Assembly (NCBI GenBank): GCA_000436755.1
Contig: FR887314.1
Coordinates: 150,895-165,734 of the forward strand
Length of the DNA: 14,840 bases
Source: Clostridium sp. CAG:253
GTDB lineage: Bacteria; Bacillota; Clostridia; Lachnospirales; Lachnospiraceae
Direction: 5' to 3'
A program made the translations under genes and the position numbers. The notes beneath the pieces were generated by a model. It was not told the DNA's origin and ran no database searches. It worked only from the letters and a program-made list of their open reading frames with translations. Positions 1 through 6,866 of the stretch are shown piece by piece. Positions within the stretch are counted from its first letter, which is position 1. Every line of letters begins with the position of its first letter.

Positions 1-2
1 GG

Positions 3-593
3 GATGACGAAAAGGACTTTGATATATTGTTTATTGACATTCAGATGAAAAAGATGGATGGCATTAAAATGGCGAAGCGTATAAGAGAGTCTGACAATAA
101 TATAGCACTTGTGTTTACTACAGGTGTCGCTGAATATATATCAGAAGGTTACGAGGTTGAAGCACTTCATTATCTGATAAAACCTATCAAAGAAGAAAAA
201 GTAGTACAGTGTCTTGAACGTGCAGCAAAAAGGAAAGCTGATACGGAGTATATTATATTTCGTGGCGGGGACGGTGTTTATAAATTTTCAAAAAGAAAAA
301 TAATCTATGTCGAGGCAGACGGTCACAATACATTATTTCGTGTTTCAGAAGGTGATGAGAGTGTTACATATATTGTTATCGAAGCTGTCAAGAGTGTTGA
401 AAAGAAACTTGCCGGTGAAAATTTTATCAAATGCCACCGCTCATATATATGTAATCTTGAGTTTATACACAGCATAGGGAAAAATGAGATACTATTTGAT
501 GATGGTTCCAAAATTCCGGTTAGCAGGCGTGCGTATTCTGTTGTGAATGAGGCATTTATAAATTATTACAGAAGGATTGAGGATGACAGATGA
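3..593 (+). CDS. LytTR-family response regulator (AgrA/VirR-like), 5' end outside window
   Basis: This is a cytoplasmic DNA-binding response regulator that would be phosphorylated by the histidine kinase encoded next to it. The frame is open to the left edge, so the true start is missing; the in-frame TTG at 27 is not a credible start because conserved receiver sequence precedes it. The visible receiver part includes the likely phospho-acceptor Asp in FIDIQM (codon 36-38) and the conserved Lys in YLIKPI (codon 180-182). From about base 246 to the end is a LytTR DNA-binding domain, with typical blocks IIYVEADGHNT, FIKCHRSYICNL and GSKIPVSRR. The gene ends in an ATGA overlap with the kinase gene, so the two are translationally coupled. 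Its probable target is the direct-repeat site at 1355-1396. The family assignment is secure; the target is inference. Confidence 0.93.
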   Translation, partial: DDEKDFDILFIDIQMKKMDGIKMAKRIRESDNNIALVFTTGVAEYISEGYEVEALHYLIKPIKEEKVVQCLERAAKRKADTEYIIFRGGDGVYKFSKRKIIYVEADGHNTLFRVSEGDESVTYIVIEAVKSVEKKLAGENFIKCHRSYICNLEFIHSIGKNEILFDDGSKIPVSRRAYSVVNEAFINYYRRIEDDR

Positions 594-1327
594 AAACAAA
601 TATGGTGTGTATAGCTGCAATTTTTGTTATAGCAGCAGTAGTTCTTGTTATTGCAATAAGGAAACTTATACTTTTTATCACGGAAAAAAATATATCAGCA
701 TATCAGAGCAGCCTTATTGAAAGACATTATGAGGAAGTTGAAAATATGTATCGGCAGACAAGAGGGTGGCGGCACGATTACCGCACACATATACAGACAA
801 TGAAAGCTTATCTGCAGATGAAAGAATATGATAAACTTGATAAATATTTAAATGACCTTGAGATTGACCTTACTACTGTTGACACTGTTATAAAAACAGG
901 AAATGTGATGATTGATGCGATTTTAAACAGCAAGATTTCACTTGCCGGTCAGAGAAAAATAAAAGTTGATGCGAAAGCCATTGTGCCGTCTGACTTAAAT
1001 ACTTCTGTTTCTGAAGTCGACTTAAGCATTGTGCTCGGCAATCTTATGGATAATGCGATAGAGGCGTGCCAGAAGATAAAAGATGAGGATAAGAGATTTA
1101 TCAGGGTTTATATTGATATTCTGAAAGGTCAGCTTTATCTGTATGTTATTAACTCATCTGAGGGCAAGTTAAAAAGAAGCGGAAATCTGTACCACTCAAC
1201 AAAAACAGAAGAATATCACGGCTTTGGTCTTAGAAGAACAGACAAAGTAGTGGAAAAATATGGTGGGTATCTGAACAGACAGGATGAGGAAGGAGTGTTT
1301 GCAACAGAGGTAATGCTGCCATTATAA
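590..1327 (+). CDS. GHKL-type sensor histidine kinase, short, one membrane segment
   Basis: This is the partner kinase of the LytTR regulator, 245 aa. One hydrophobic segment (about residues 5-30) is followed by a coiled dimerisation region with the phospho-accepting His at about residue 62 in RGWRHDYRTHI, which matches the HDY motif of AgrC-type kinases. The ATPase domain has an N box (N151 to A159, NLMDNAIEA) and a G box (G211 to L214, GFGL). The start ATG overlaps the regulator's stop codon by 4 nt. AgrC-type kinases usually have five to seven membrane spans for peptide sensing; here that input domain is absent. The signal must therefore be sensed by the single span, by a short outer end, or by a partner protein. 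No agrB- or agrD-like gene is visible in the window. The kinase call is firm; the ligand is unknown. Confidence 0.92.
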   Translation: MKTNMVCIAAIFVIAAVVLVIAIRKLILFITEKNISAYQSSLIERHYEEVENMYRQTRGWRHDYRTHIQTMKAYLQMKEYDKLDKYLNDLEIDLTTVDTVIKTGNVMIDAILNSKISLAGQRKIKVDAKAIVPSDLNTSVSEVDLSIVLGNLMDNAIEACQKIKDEDKRFIRVYIDILKGQLYLYVINSSEGKLKRSGNLYHSTKTEEYHGFGLRRTDKVVEKYGGYLNRQDEEGVFATEVMLPL

Positions 1328-1354
1328 ACTAAAAAAGAACAATGTTATTGTTAA

Positions 1355-1426
1355 AAACTAACCATTCGTGCATGAAACATACCGTTCGTGCACGAATTTA
1401 TTTTTGACTGAAAAAAGTGTTATCAT
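1355..1426 (+). promoter_or_regulatory. Candidate LytTR operator (direct repeats) and activator-dependent promoter
   Basis: Two direct repeats, accattcgtgcatgaa (1361-1376) and accgttcgtgcacgaa (1381-1396), match at 14 of 16 positions with a period of exactly 20 bp. Similarity extends left to 1355/1375. LytTR regulators such as AgrA bind paired direct repeats about two helical turns apart, so this fits. A good -10 box, tatcat (1421-1426), lies 24 nt after the second repeat, while the sequence one spacer upstream of it (about 1397-1403) is a poor -35. This is the arrangement of an activator-dependent promoter. It precedes the ABC exporter genes and follows the regulator and kinase genes. The repeats are seen directly; the regulator assignment is inference from adjacency and family habit. 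Confidence 0.7.
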
Positions 1427-1441
1427 ATGGAAAATAAATTG

Positions 1442-1447
1442 AAGGAG
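1442..1447 (+). promoter_or_regulatory. Ribosome binding site supporting an exporter start at 1456
   Basis: AAGGAG lies 8 nt before the ATG at 1456. This ideal spacing marks 1456 as the original start of the first ABC exporter gene. No comparable site precedes the downstream in-frame ATG at 1590. Confidence 0.8.
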
Positions 1448-1455
1448 AGGAAGAA

Positions 1456-1587
1456 ATGAATGAGAATAGTACGAAGTGTTATGGAGTGATAAGCGATATA
1501 CTATGGATTTTCGGTTTGATGAAAAAGTATTGTCCGGCTGCATTGTTTCTTACGGCGGTTGAAATAATAATGCGTGTGTTGAAATAA
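1456..1587 (+). pseudogene. N-terminal fragment of the first ABC exporter, cut off by frameshift
   Basis: This 43-codon frame starts with a strong ribosome binding site and ends at a TAA (1585-1587) created by a 20-bp tandem duplication. Its sequence (MNENSTKCYGVISDILWIFG, then a hydrophobic stretch) looks like the cytoplasmic start and first membrane segment of an ABC exporter. If one 20-bp copy is removed, the reading runs on without interruption as VEIIMRVLQPFLG into the downstream gene, adding 38 residues for a total of about 607. It is therefore part of the same gene and not a separate peptide. The TAA is followed two bases later by the ATG of the downstream frame, so restart of translation is possible. 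Confidence 0.85.
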
Positions 1588-1598
1588 TAATGCGTGTG
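1558..1598 (+). repeat. Perfect 20-bp tandem duplication breaking the exporter frame
   Basis: The unit ttgaaataataatgcgtgtg occurs at 1559-1578 and again at 1579-1598 without mismatch. The 20-bp periodicity extends one base left to 1558. Because 20 is not a multiple of three, the second copy shifts the frame and brings in a TAA at 1585-1587. The unit itself contains both the stop and the ATG (1590) that opens the remaining frame. Loss of one copy by slippage would restore the gene. Confidence 0.95.
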
Positions 1599-3299
1599 CT
1601 GCAGCCGTTTCTTGGCATTATATTATCCAAAGTGGCAGTGGATATTGTCACAGGTGACACAGGGATGAATTTAAGAGTATTTATACTGCTGCTGTTTGTC
1701 TACATAGTGGCGAAAGCCGCTGGTGCGGGAAGCTGGGGAGGAAAGTATATTCCATGTAACAATATGAGATTTTTACTTTTGTCGGAACTTTTTTTGAAAA
1801 GTCAGAAAGTAGCTTATCAGTGCGGTGAGGGCGGAGAAAATAAAATGACATATAACAAAGCGGTACAGACATTAGGCAATGAGGGAGATGACGGTGCTAC
1901 AAGTAAGCTCATAAACCAAACAGTATCTATTATTATAAATATTTTATGTTTTGTATTATATTCCGGAGTCATAGGAAGCCTTAATATGTTTATGCTTGCT
2001 GTCGTTATCATTTTGTCACTTATAAACTGTTATGCACAGGATTATGGCATGAAATACTATGAGAGTGTGAGAAAAGAAAGTGCAGAACTTAACAGTAAAT
2101 ATTACTGTATAAGAGGTAATATGGGAAATACAAGTATGGCAAAGGATGTAAGGATGTTTGATATGGATAACTGGCTTTCGAAGCTTAGGGACAATATCAT
2201 AGGAAAGATAACGGATTTTAATATCAAAAAAGGAAAAGTTACATCCCGTGTTGAAAAAATTGGTTTTTTAATATCCATGCTGTGTGATATGACAGTGTAT
2301 ATATACCTTATAAATAAAGCTGTACAGGGAAGCATAACGGCAGGAGAATTTGTGATGTATTTTGGTGCAGTGGCAGTTTTTTCAGGCTTTGTGGGAAATA
2401 TTATACATGACATGTTAGAGTTAGGCAATGCCGCTAGAAAGGCAGATGATATAAGAAAATATTTTGACCTTGAGGATGAGCAGATGGATGACGGCGAGGG
2501 GACAAAAGAGTTAAAATATCCTCTGGAAATAGAGTTTCGTGATGTGAGTTTTTCATATAAAAGTAATGATGAAGACAAGGAAAATGTAAAGATTTTTGAG
2601 CATTTTAATCTGAAGATAAATTCCGGAGAAAAAATAGCATTAGTTGGTGTAAATGGTGCAGGAAAGACTACACTTGTAAAATTACTTACAGGAATGTATG
2701 AGCCTGATGAGGGGTGCATTCTGATAAATGGCATTGACAGAAACAGATTTGCAAGGTCAGAATTTTATAAGTTGTTTTCTGTTGTATTTCAGGAATATTT
2801 TATACTTCCGTTTAAGATAAGTGAAAATATATCTTTGAAAAGAGCAGCAGATACGGATAATAAAAAGGTACTTAATGCACTTGAAAAAGCAGGTTTAAAA
2901 GAATATTTAGACAGCAGAGGAATAACATCTGAGCGTTATATAACAAAGTCAATGCATAAAAACGGTATTGAACTGTCGGGAGGTCAGAACCAGCGTCTTT
3001 TGCTTGCAAGAGCATTGTATAAAGATGCACCGGTGCTTGTGCTTGATGAGCCGACGGCGGCACTTGACCCGATTGCTGAAAGCGAGATATATAACAGTTA
3101 TGTAAAATATACGGACAAAAAAACAGCAATATTTATATCGCATCGGTTTGCAAGTACAAGATTTTCAGACAGGATAATCATGCTTGAAAAAGGAAAAGTG
3201 ATAGAACAGGGAACGCATGAGGAGCTTATGCAGATGAAAGGAAGATATGCACAGATGTTTGAAGTGCAGAGCAGTTATTATGATGAGAGGACAGTATGA
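1590..3299 (+). CDS. ABC exporter half-transporter A (membrane + ATPase), N-terminus lost by frameshift
   Basis: As it stands this is a 569-residue frame; with the 38 residues upstream restored it would be a normal ABC exporter of about 607. The N-terminal half holds hydrophobic membrane spans, of which the first is cut by the frameshift. The ATPase half has Walker A GVNGAGKTT (from residue 353), a Q-loop in VVFQEYF, signature LSGGQ (462-466), Walker B VLVLDEP (482-488) with the catalytic Glu, and switch His in ISHRF. No C39 peptidase domain precedes the membrane part. It overlaps the second exporter gene by 4 nt, so the two probably form a heterodimer. The substrate is unknown; lantibiotic, peptide or drug export are all possible. 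The ATG at 1590 has no clear ribosome binding site and would depend on restart after the TAA just before it. In this form the protein is likely impaired. Confidence 0.85.
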   Translation: MRVLQPFLGIILSKVAVDIVTGDTGMNLRVFILLLFVYIVAKAAGAGSWGGKYIPCNNMRFLLLSELFLKSQKVAYQCGEGGENKMTYNKAVQTLGNEGDDGATSKLINQTVSIIINILCFVLYSGVIGSLNMFMLAVVIILSLINCYAQDYGMKYYESVRKESAELNSKYYCIRGNMGNTSMAKDVRMFDMDNWLSKLRDNIIGKITDFNIKKGKVTSRVEKIGFLISMLCDMTVYIYLINKAVQGSITAGEFVMYFGAVAVFSGFVGNIIHDMLELGNAARKADDIRKYFDLEDEQMDDGEGTKELKYPLEIEFRDVSFSYKSNDEDKENVKIFEHFNLKINSGEKIALVGVNGAGKTTLVKLLTGMYEPDEGCILINGIDRNRFARSEFYKLFSVVFQEYFILPFKISENISLKRAADTDNKKVLNALEKAGLKEYLDSRGITSERYITKSMHKNGIELSGGQNQRLLLARALYKDAPVLVLDEPTAALDPIAESEIYNSYVKYTDKKTAIFISHRFASTRFSDRIIMLEKGKVIEQGTHEELMQMKGRYAQMFEVQSSYYDERTV

Positions 3300-5158
3300 T
3301 GGAAAAATTAACAGAAAAAATTTCGTTAAGACAACATATAAAAAATATTAAAAATCTCTATAAGATAATAAATGAGATAGATAAAAATTATTTTAAAATT
3401 TCTATGATAACACATATCGCAAATGTTGCGGCAGCTTATATTGCACTTTGGCTTTCGTCTTATGTCCTCGATGGGCTTGCACAAAAAAAGGGAGCAAGAG
3501 AGTTGTCAGAGGTTACCGTTATTACGCTTGTTATAATATTTTTGATAAGGTTTGTGGCAAGTACGGTGTGGAATTATGCAGAGGCAAGGCGTGACAGGAT
3601 ATATAATATATATTCATCAAACATAGAAATGAAAATATTAGATATGGATTACAGCGAGATAGACAGTCCAAAGGTAAAAGGATTAAGAGACAAGATAGAT
3701 AAGGATACAAATTGGGGATGGGGCATAAATACACCGGTATTTATAACAAACAGCATATTGTTTGATATAGTAAATATTGTTGCGTCAATTGTTCTCGCAT
3801 ATCCGATAGTGAAGATAGTTAGCCATACAGGCAGATATTCCGTATTATTTTCTTTTGTTATGATAATACTTATTGCGATAGTTACAGACAAACTCAGGCT
3901 TCATTACAACAAGATGTTAAAAGAATATCAGTTTTTTGAAGTTGATGAAAAAGACCGTGAAGAAATGGTTAATTTTGCATACGATTTTATTTATGGCAGA
4001 GAGTATACTTATGCCAATACAAAAGATATTAAGATATATAACGGATATGACCTTTTAAAGCGTTATACAATAGAACCTTTCTTTTCTAAAAAGCATAGGG
4101 AACTTGATAATAAAGGAGTTTTCAGTATGGGAATGGAAGCTGCAATGGGTGATTTTACTATGGGAGTGGTAGAGGCAGGGGCATATCTGGTTGTCATTCT
4201 TGCCGCACTGTCAGGAAAAATAAGTGCAGGAAATGTAGTTGTATTTGTAGGCAGTCTGCAAAAGCTTCTGACAGGTGTTACACATATCTGCACAGCACTT
4301 GTAGCTCTTGCGTTTGAGGCGAAAAAACAGATTTCCACATTGGAACTTATCGGATTAAAAGATGAGATGTATAAAGGAAAACTTCCGGTTGAAAAGAGAA
4401 GCGATAATGAATACAAGATAGAGTTTAAAAATGTGTATTTTAAATATCCGGGAAGTGATGAGTATGCACTTAAAAACTTTTCAATGGAATTAAATATCGG
4501 AGAAAAACTTGCGATAGTCGGAATGAACGGTTCGGGAAAGACGACAATGATAAAACTTTTGTGCCGCCTCTATGATGTTGAAAAAGGGGAGATATTATTG
4601 AATGGTGTTGATATAAGAAAATTTGACCAGAGAGAGTACAGAAGATTGTTTTCGGTTGTATTTCAGGACTTTAATATTCTTCCGTTTACATTGAAACAGA
4701 ATGTGGCAGCAGACATGGAGGGAGATAATGAAAAGATAGAGGATTGTCTTGAAAAAGCAGGGTTAAAAACAAGGCTTGACAAACTTGATAATGGGCTTGA
4801 TACATATATAGGAAAAAGTTATGACGAAAGCGGTGTTGAATTTTCAGGAGGAGAAATGCAGAAGATAGCGATAGCAAGGGCAATATACAAAGAAGCTCCG
4901 TTCGTACTTCTCGATGAGCCGACAGCGGCACTTGACCCGATTGCGGAATATGAAATCTACAGCAACTTTGACAGGATGGTAAAAGATAAAACGGCAATTT
5001 ATATTTCACACAGACTTTCATCATGCCGGTTCTGTAAGAATATAGCTGTATTTGACGAGGGTGAGATTGTGCAGTTTGGAACACATGAAGAACTTTTAAA
5101 CGATACGGACGGAAAATATTATGAGTTCTGGAATGCACAGGCACAGTATTATATATAG
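3296..5158 (+). CDS. ABC exporter half-transporter B (membrane + ATPase)
   Basis: This is an intact 620-residue fused membrane/ATPase exporter subunit, the likely partner of the upstream half-transporter. Several hydrophobic spans fill the first ~350 residues. The ATPase domain has Walker A GMNGSGKTT (from residue 409), a Q-loop in VVFQDFN, signature FSGGE (516-520), Walker B FVLLDEP (536-542) and switch His in ISHRL. Both half-transporters keep the catalytic Glu and a normal signature, so neither ATP site looks degenerate. The start overlaps the previous stop (ATGATG): the second ATG at 3299 is better spaced from GAGAGG (3285-3290) than the first. With the upstream partner frameshifted, this subunit may have to act alone, as a homodimer, or be idle. 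The substrate is not identifiable from sequence. Confidence 0.92.
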   Translation: MMEKLTEKISLRQHIKNIKNLYKIINEIDKNYFKISMITHIANVAAAYIALWLSSYVLDGLAQKKGARELSEVTVITLVIIFLIRFVASTVWNYAEARRDRIYNIYSSNIEMKILDMDYSEIDSPKVKGLRDKIDKDTNWGWGINTPVFITNSILFDIVNIVASIVLAYPIVKIVSHTGRYSVLFSFVMIILIAIVTDKLRLHYNKMLKEYQFFEVDEKDREEMVNFAYDFIYGREYTYANTKDIKIYNGYDLLKRYTIEPFFSKKHRELDNKGVFSMGMEAAMGDFTMGVVEAGAYLVVILAALSGKISAGNVVVFVGSLQKLLTGVTHICTALVALAFEAKKQISTLELIGLKDEMYKGKLPVEKRSDNEYKIEFKNVYFKYPGSDEYALKNFSMELNIGEKLAIVGMNGSGKTTMIKLLCRLYDVEKGEILLNGVDIRKFDQREYRRLFSVVFQDFNILPFTLKQNVAADMEGDNEKIEDCLEKAGLKTRLDKLDNGLDTYIGKSYDESGVEFSGGEMQKIAIARAIYKEAPFVLLDEPTAALDPIAEYEIYSNFDRMVKDKTAIYISHRLSSCRFCKNIAVFDEGEIVQFGTHEELLNDTDGKYYEFWNAQAQYYI

Positions 5159-5222
5159 TTTGACAGGACGTCATTTTTTGTGTTAAAAACAGCAATGGCG
5201 AAATTTATTCATTTTTTATTAC

Positions 5223-5262
5223 TTCACATAATTTCAAGCAAGTGTTATAATAAGAATAACAC
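5223..5262 (+). promoter_or_regulatory. Strong sigma-A-type promoter overlapped by a dyad
   Basis: TTCACA (5223-5228) and a consensus TATAAT (5246-5251) are separated by exactly 17 bp. A perfect 7-bp inverted repeat, gtgttat (5242-5248) and ataacac (5256-5262), spaced by 7 bp, covers the -10 and probable start point and could be a repressor site. It lies upstream of the receiver remnant at 5341 and the isomerase gene at 5595 and probably transcribes both. The rest of the 182-base gap after the exporter gene shows nothing else I can support. Confidence 0.7.
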
Positions 5263-5340
5263 AATTTCTAATGAAAAATGATTTTTAGTATACGTTTTTT
5301 ATGCGAAAATTATAAATAGAATTATGGGAGAACGGCGGGT

Positions 5341-5568
5341 ATGGAAATATAAAAGAAAGAAAAATTATTGCTTGTAGATGATTCAAAGTTTCAGAGGAAG
5401 GAGCAGTGGGCTGTGGAGTATCCGATTGTGGCAGTATGCAGGGAAGAAAATATGGAACAGCTTAAGTACGCAGTAACATCGGAAGTTGTGGCTGATGTGA
5501 TGTTTGCACCTATTGAAGCGTCGGTTGCAAAGCGTCGCATTGAATTATATAAAAAGAAAATGAATTAA
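5341..5568 (+). pseudogene. Remnant of a response-regulator receiver domain
   Basis: From ATG 5341, which has GGGAG 10 nt upstream, the frame reads MEI, a TAA (5350-5352), then KKEKLLLVDDSKFQRKEQW and on to a stop at 5566-5568. KLLLVDDSKFQR is the first strand and acidic pocket of a CheY-like receiver. PIVAVCREEN followed by VADVMFAPIEASVAKRRIE matches the last third of receivers fused to c-di-GMP or similar output domains. The middle third, including the phospho-acceptor Asp, is missing between residues WAVEY and the PIVAVC block, and the frame is only about half the length of a receiver. An early stop plus an internal deletion points to a decaying gene. A TTG at 5368 could start a 66-aa product, but its ribosome binding site is weak. 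The identity as a receiver remnant is fairly secure; whether it is expressed is unknown. Confidence 0.65.
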
Positions 5569-5594
5569 ACTAATTTAGAAAAGAGGAAAATTAA

Positions 5595-6113
5595 ATGACA
5601 AAAAATCCAATAGTTACATTTGAAACAACAGCAGGTACAATTACAGCGGAGCTTTATCCTGAAATAGCTCCAAATACGGTAAACAATTTTATTTCTCTTA
5701 TAAATAAGGGATTTTATGACGGACTTATATTTCACAGAGTTATAAAAGGTTTTATGATACAGGGAGGAGACCCAGACGGAGTAGGAACCGGCGGACCGGG
5801 ATATTCTATCAAAGGTGAGTTTGCAATAAATGGGGTAGAAAATAACCTTAAACATACAGCAGGAGTTCTATCAATGGCACGTTCAATGATGCCTGACTCA
5901 GCTGGTTCACAGTTCTTTATCATGCATAAAGATGCGCCACACCTTGACGGACAGTATGCCGCATTCGGAAAAGTTACAGACGGAATGGATACGGTGAATG
6001 CGATAGCAGAGACAGAAACTGATTATTCAGATGCACCGTTAGAGCCGCAGATGATAATCAAGGTTACGGTAGATACTGACGGAGTGGATTATCCGGAACC
6101 TGAGAAATGTTAA
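5595..6113 (+). CDS. Cyclophilin-type peptidyl-prolyl cis-trans isomerase
   Basis: This 172-residue, single-domain cyclophilin catalyses proline isomerisation during protein folding, here probably in the cytoplasm since no signal peptide is visible. The signature block FHRVIKGFMIQGGDPDGVGT carries the catalytic Arg (residue 48). SAGSQFFIMH and the LDGQYAAFGKV block complete the active site. The start has AAGAGG a short distance upstream. The length is that of short bacterial cyclophilins. It follows the receiver remnant by 26 nt, so it may share the promoter at 5223-5251, and ends before a hairpin terminator. Nothing in the sequence looks abnormal. Confidence 0.96.
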   Translation: MTKNPIVTFETTAGTITAELYPEIAPNTVNNFISLINKGFYDGLIFHRVIKGFMIQGGDPDGVGTGGPGYSIKGEFAINGVENNLKHTAGVLSMARSMMPDSAGSQFFIMHKDAPHLDGQYAAFGKVTDGMDTVNAIAETETDYSDAPLEPQMIIKVTVDTDGVDYPEPEKC

Positions 6114-6153
6114 AAGATATATAAGGCAATTTAAAATATTGTTCAAAAATAAT

Positions 6154-6197
6154 AGCCACAGAAAACACGATAAAATCGTAATATTCTGTGGCTGTTT
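6154..6197. terminator. Hairpin terminator between convergent genes
   Basis: agccacagaa (6154-6163) pairs with ttctgtggct (6184-6193), and an inner pair acgat/atcgt (6167-6171, 6175-6179) extends the stem. The + strand is followed by gttt and the - strand by an AT-rich run. It sits between the isomerase gene (+) and the zinc-ribbon gene (-), so it can serve both, best the + strand. Confidence 0.75.
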
Positions 6198-6213
6198 AGT
6201 ATCATAAAAAAAT

Positions 6214-6852
6214 TTATTGAACTTTAGTACCGCAGTCAGGACAATATTTTTTGCCTATAGTGACAGGCGAACCACACTGAGGGCATTTTGATGATGGAAG
6301 TTCAAAATTTGTTTTTTTCACTGTCTCTGACATTTCTCCGGAAACTTCGCCGGCAATATCTGATATTGCTCCCTTTAACCCTTTTTCCTTTATTGCATCT
6401 TTATCTAATGCAAAATCATGTATTAAAGTGTAGACGATAATAGCGATAAAAAGTAATATGGTTATTATAAAACCTATTTTGATATGTAATGAAATATCCA
6501 TACTGCTGTCATCGCCAAAAGATACTGAAGAAGATGACTGGGATTTGTAGAGCAGTATTGATACTACAGACATGATGACTGAGACAATAGGTGCTAATAA
6601 ATATGGCAGCCTCATCGGAATCTTTATTGAAGGTATCAAATCAAGACATATGAGCAGACCGGGAATAAGAAATATAAGTACGCTTGTTATAAAGTTGATT
6701 TGTAAGAGCGCTACGCCGCTGATTGAAGCACTTCCACTGGCAGAAATGCCCATGACATCTGCTGAAGATTCACAGCTTGCCCATGGCAAAAACATTGATA
6801 TAAAAACAGCTGCACATAAATAAATTCTTGGTTCCTTTAGTTTTTCATTCAT
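6214..6852 (-). CDS. Four-span membrane protein with C-terminal zinc ribbon
   Basis: This is a 212-residue protein of unknown function. Four hydrophobic spans are visible (about residues 9-26, 48-75, 81-102 and 124-147), followed by a cytoplasmic-type linker and a C-terminal zinc ribbon with Cys 190, 193, 204 and 207 (CPQC...CPDC). The start at 6852 is supported by GGAGG on the - strand (6861-6865) with 8 nt spacing; the next in-frame ATG has no such site. It is the second gene of an operon, 14 nt after the zinc-ribbon/YARHG gene, and both share a zinc ribbon at the presumed cytoplasmic end. Such proteins are common but uncharacterised in clostridia; a role in envelope sensing or assembly is only a guess. 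Confidence 0.85.
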   Translation of the reverse strand: MNEKLKEPRIYLCAAVFISMFLPWASCESSADVMGISASGSASISGVALLQINFITSVLIFLIPGLLICLDLIPSIKIPMRLPYLLAPIVSVIMSVVSILLYKSQSSSSVSFGDDSSMDISLHIKIGFIITILLFIAIIVYTLIHDFALDKDAIKEKGLKGAISDIAGEVSGEMSETVKKTNFELPSSKCPQCGSPVTIGKKYCPDCGTKVQ

Positions 6853-6866
6853 TATTTTATCCTCCG

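Noticed and set aside
1338-1352. aacaat/attgtt hairpin after the kinase gene as a terminator
   Set aside because: The stem is 6 bp with one GC pair and is not followed by a T-run; it is too weak to support.
1456-1587. 43-codon frame as a small signal peptide or bacteriocin precursor exported by the ABC pair
   Set aside because: Removing one 20-bp repeat unit fuses it in frame with the exporter gene, and its sequence looks like an exporter N-terminus; no leader or processing motif is seen.
2102-2734. 210-residue - strand frame opposite the first exporter gene
   Set aside because: It is antisense to a clear ABC exporter coding region, has no ribosome binding site or recognisable domain, and its Ser/Phe-rich content mirrors the coding strand.
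5161-5179. tgac/gtca hairpin followed by six T after the second exporter gene
   Set aside because: The stem is only 4 bp. The T-run is suggestive but the structure is too weak to call a terminator.
4686-5195. 169-residue - strand frame opposite the second exporter gene
   Set aside because: It is opposite the conserved ATPase motifs of the exporter and has no domain or start signals of its own.
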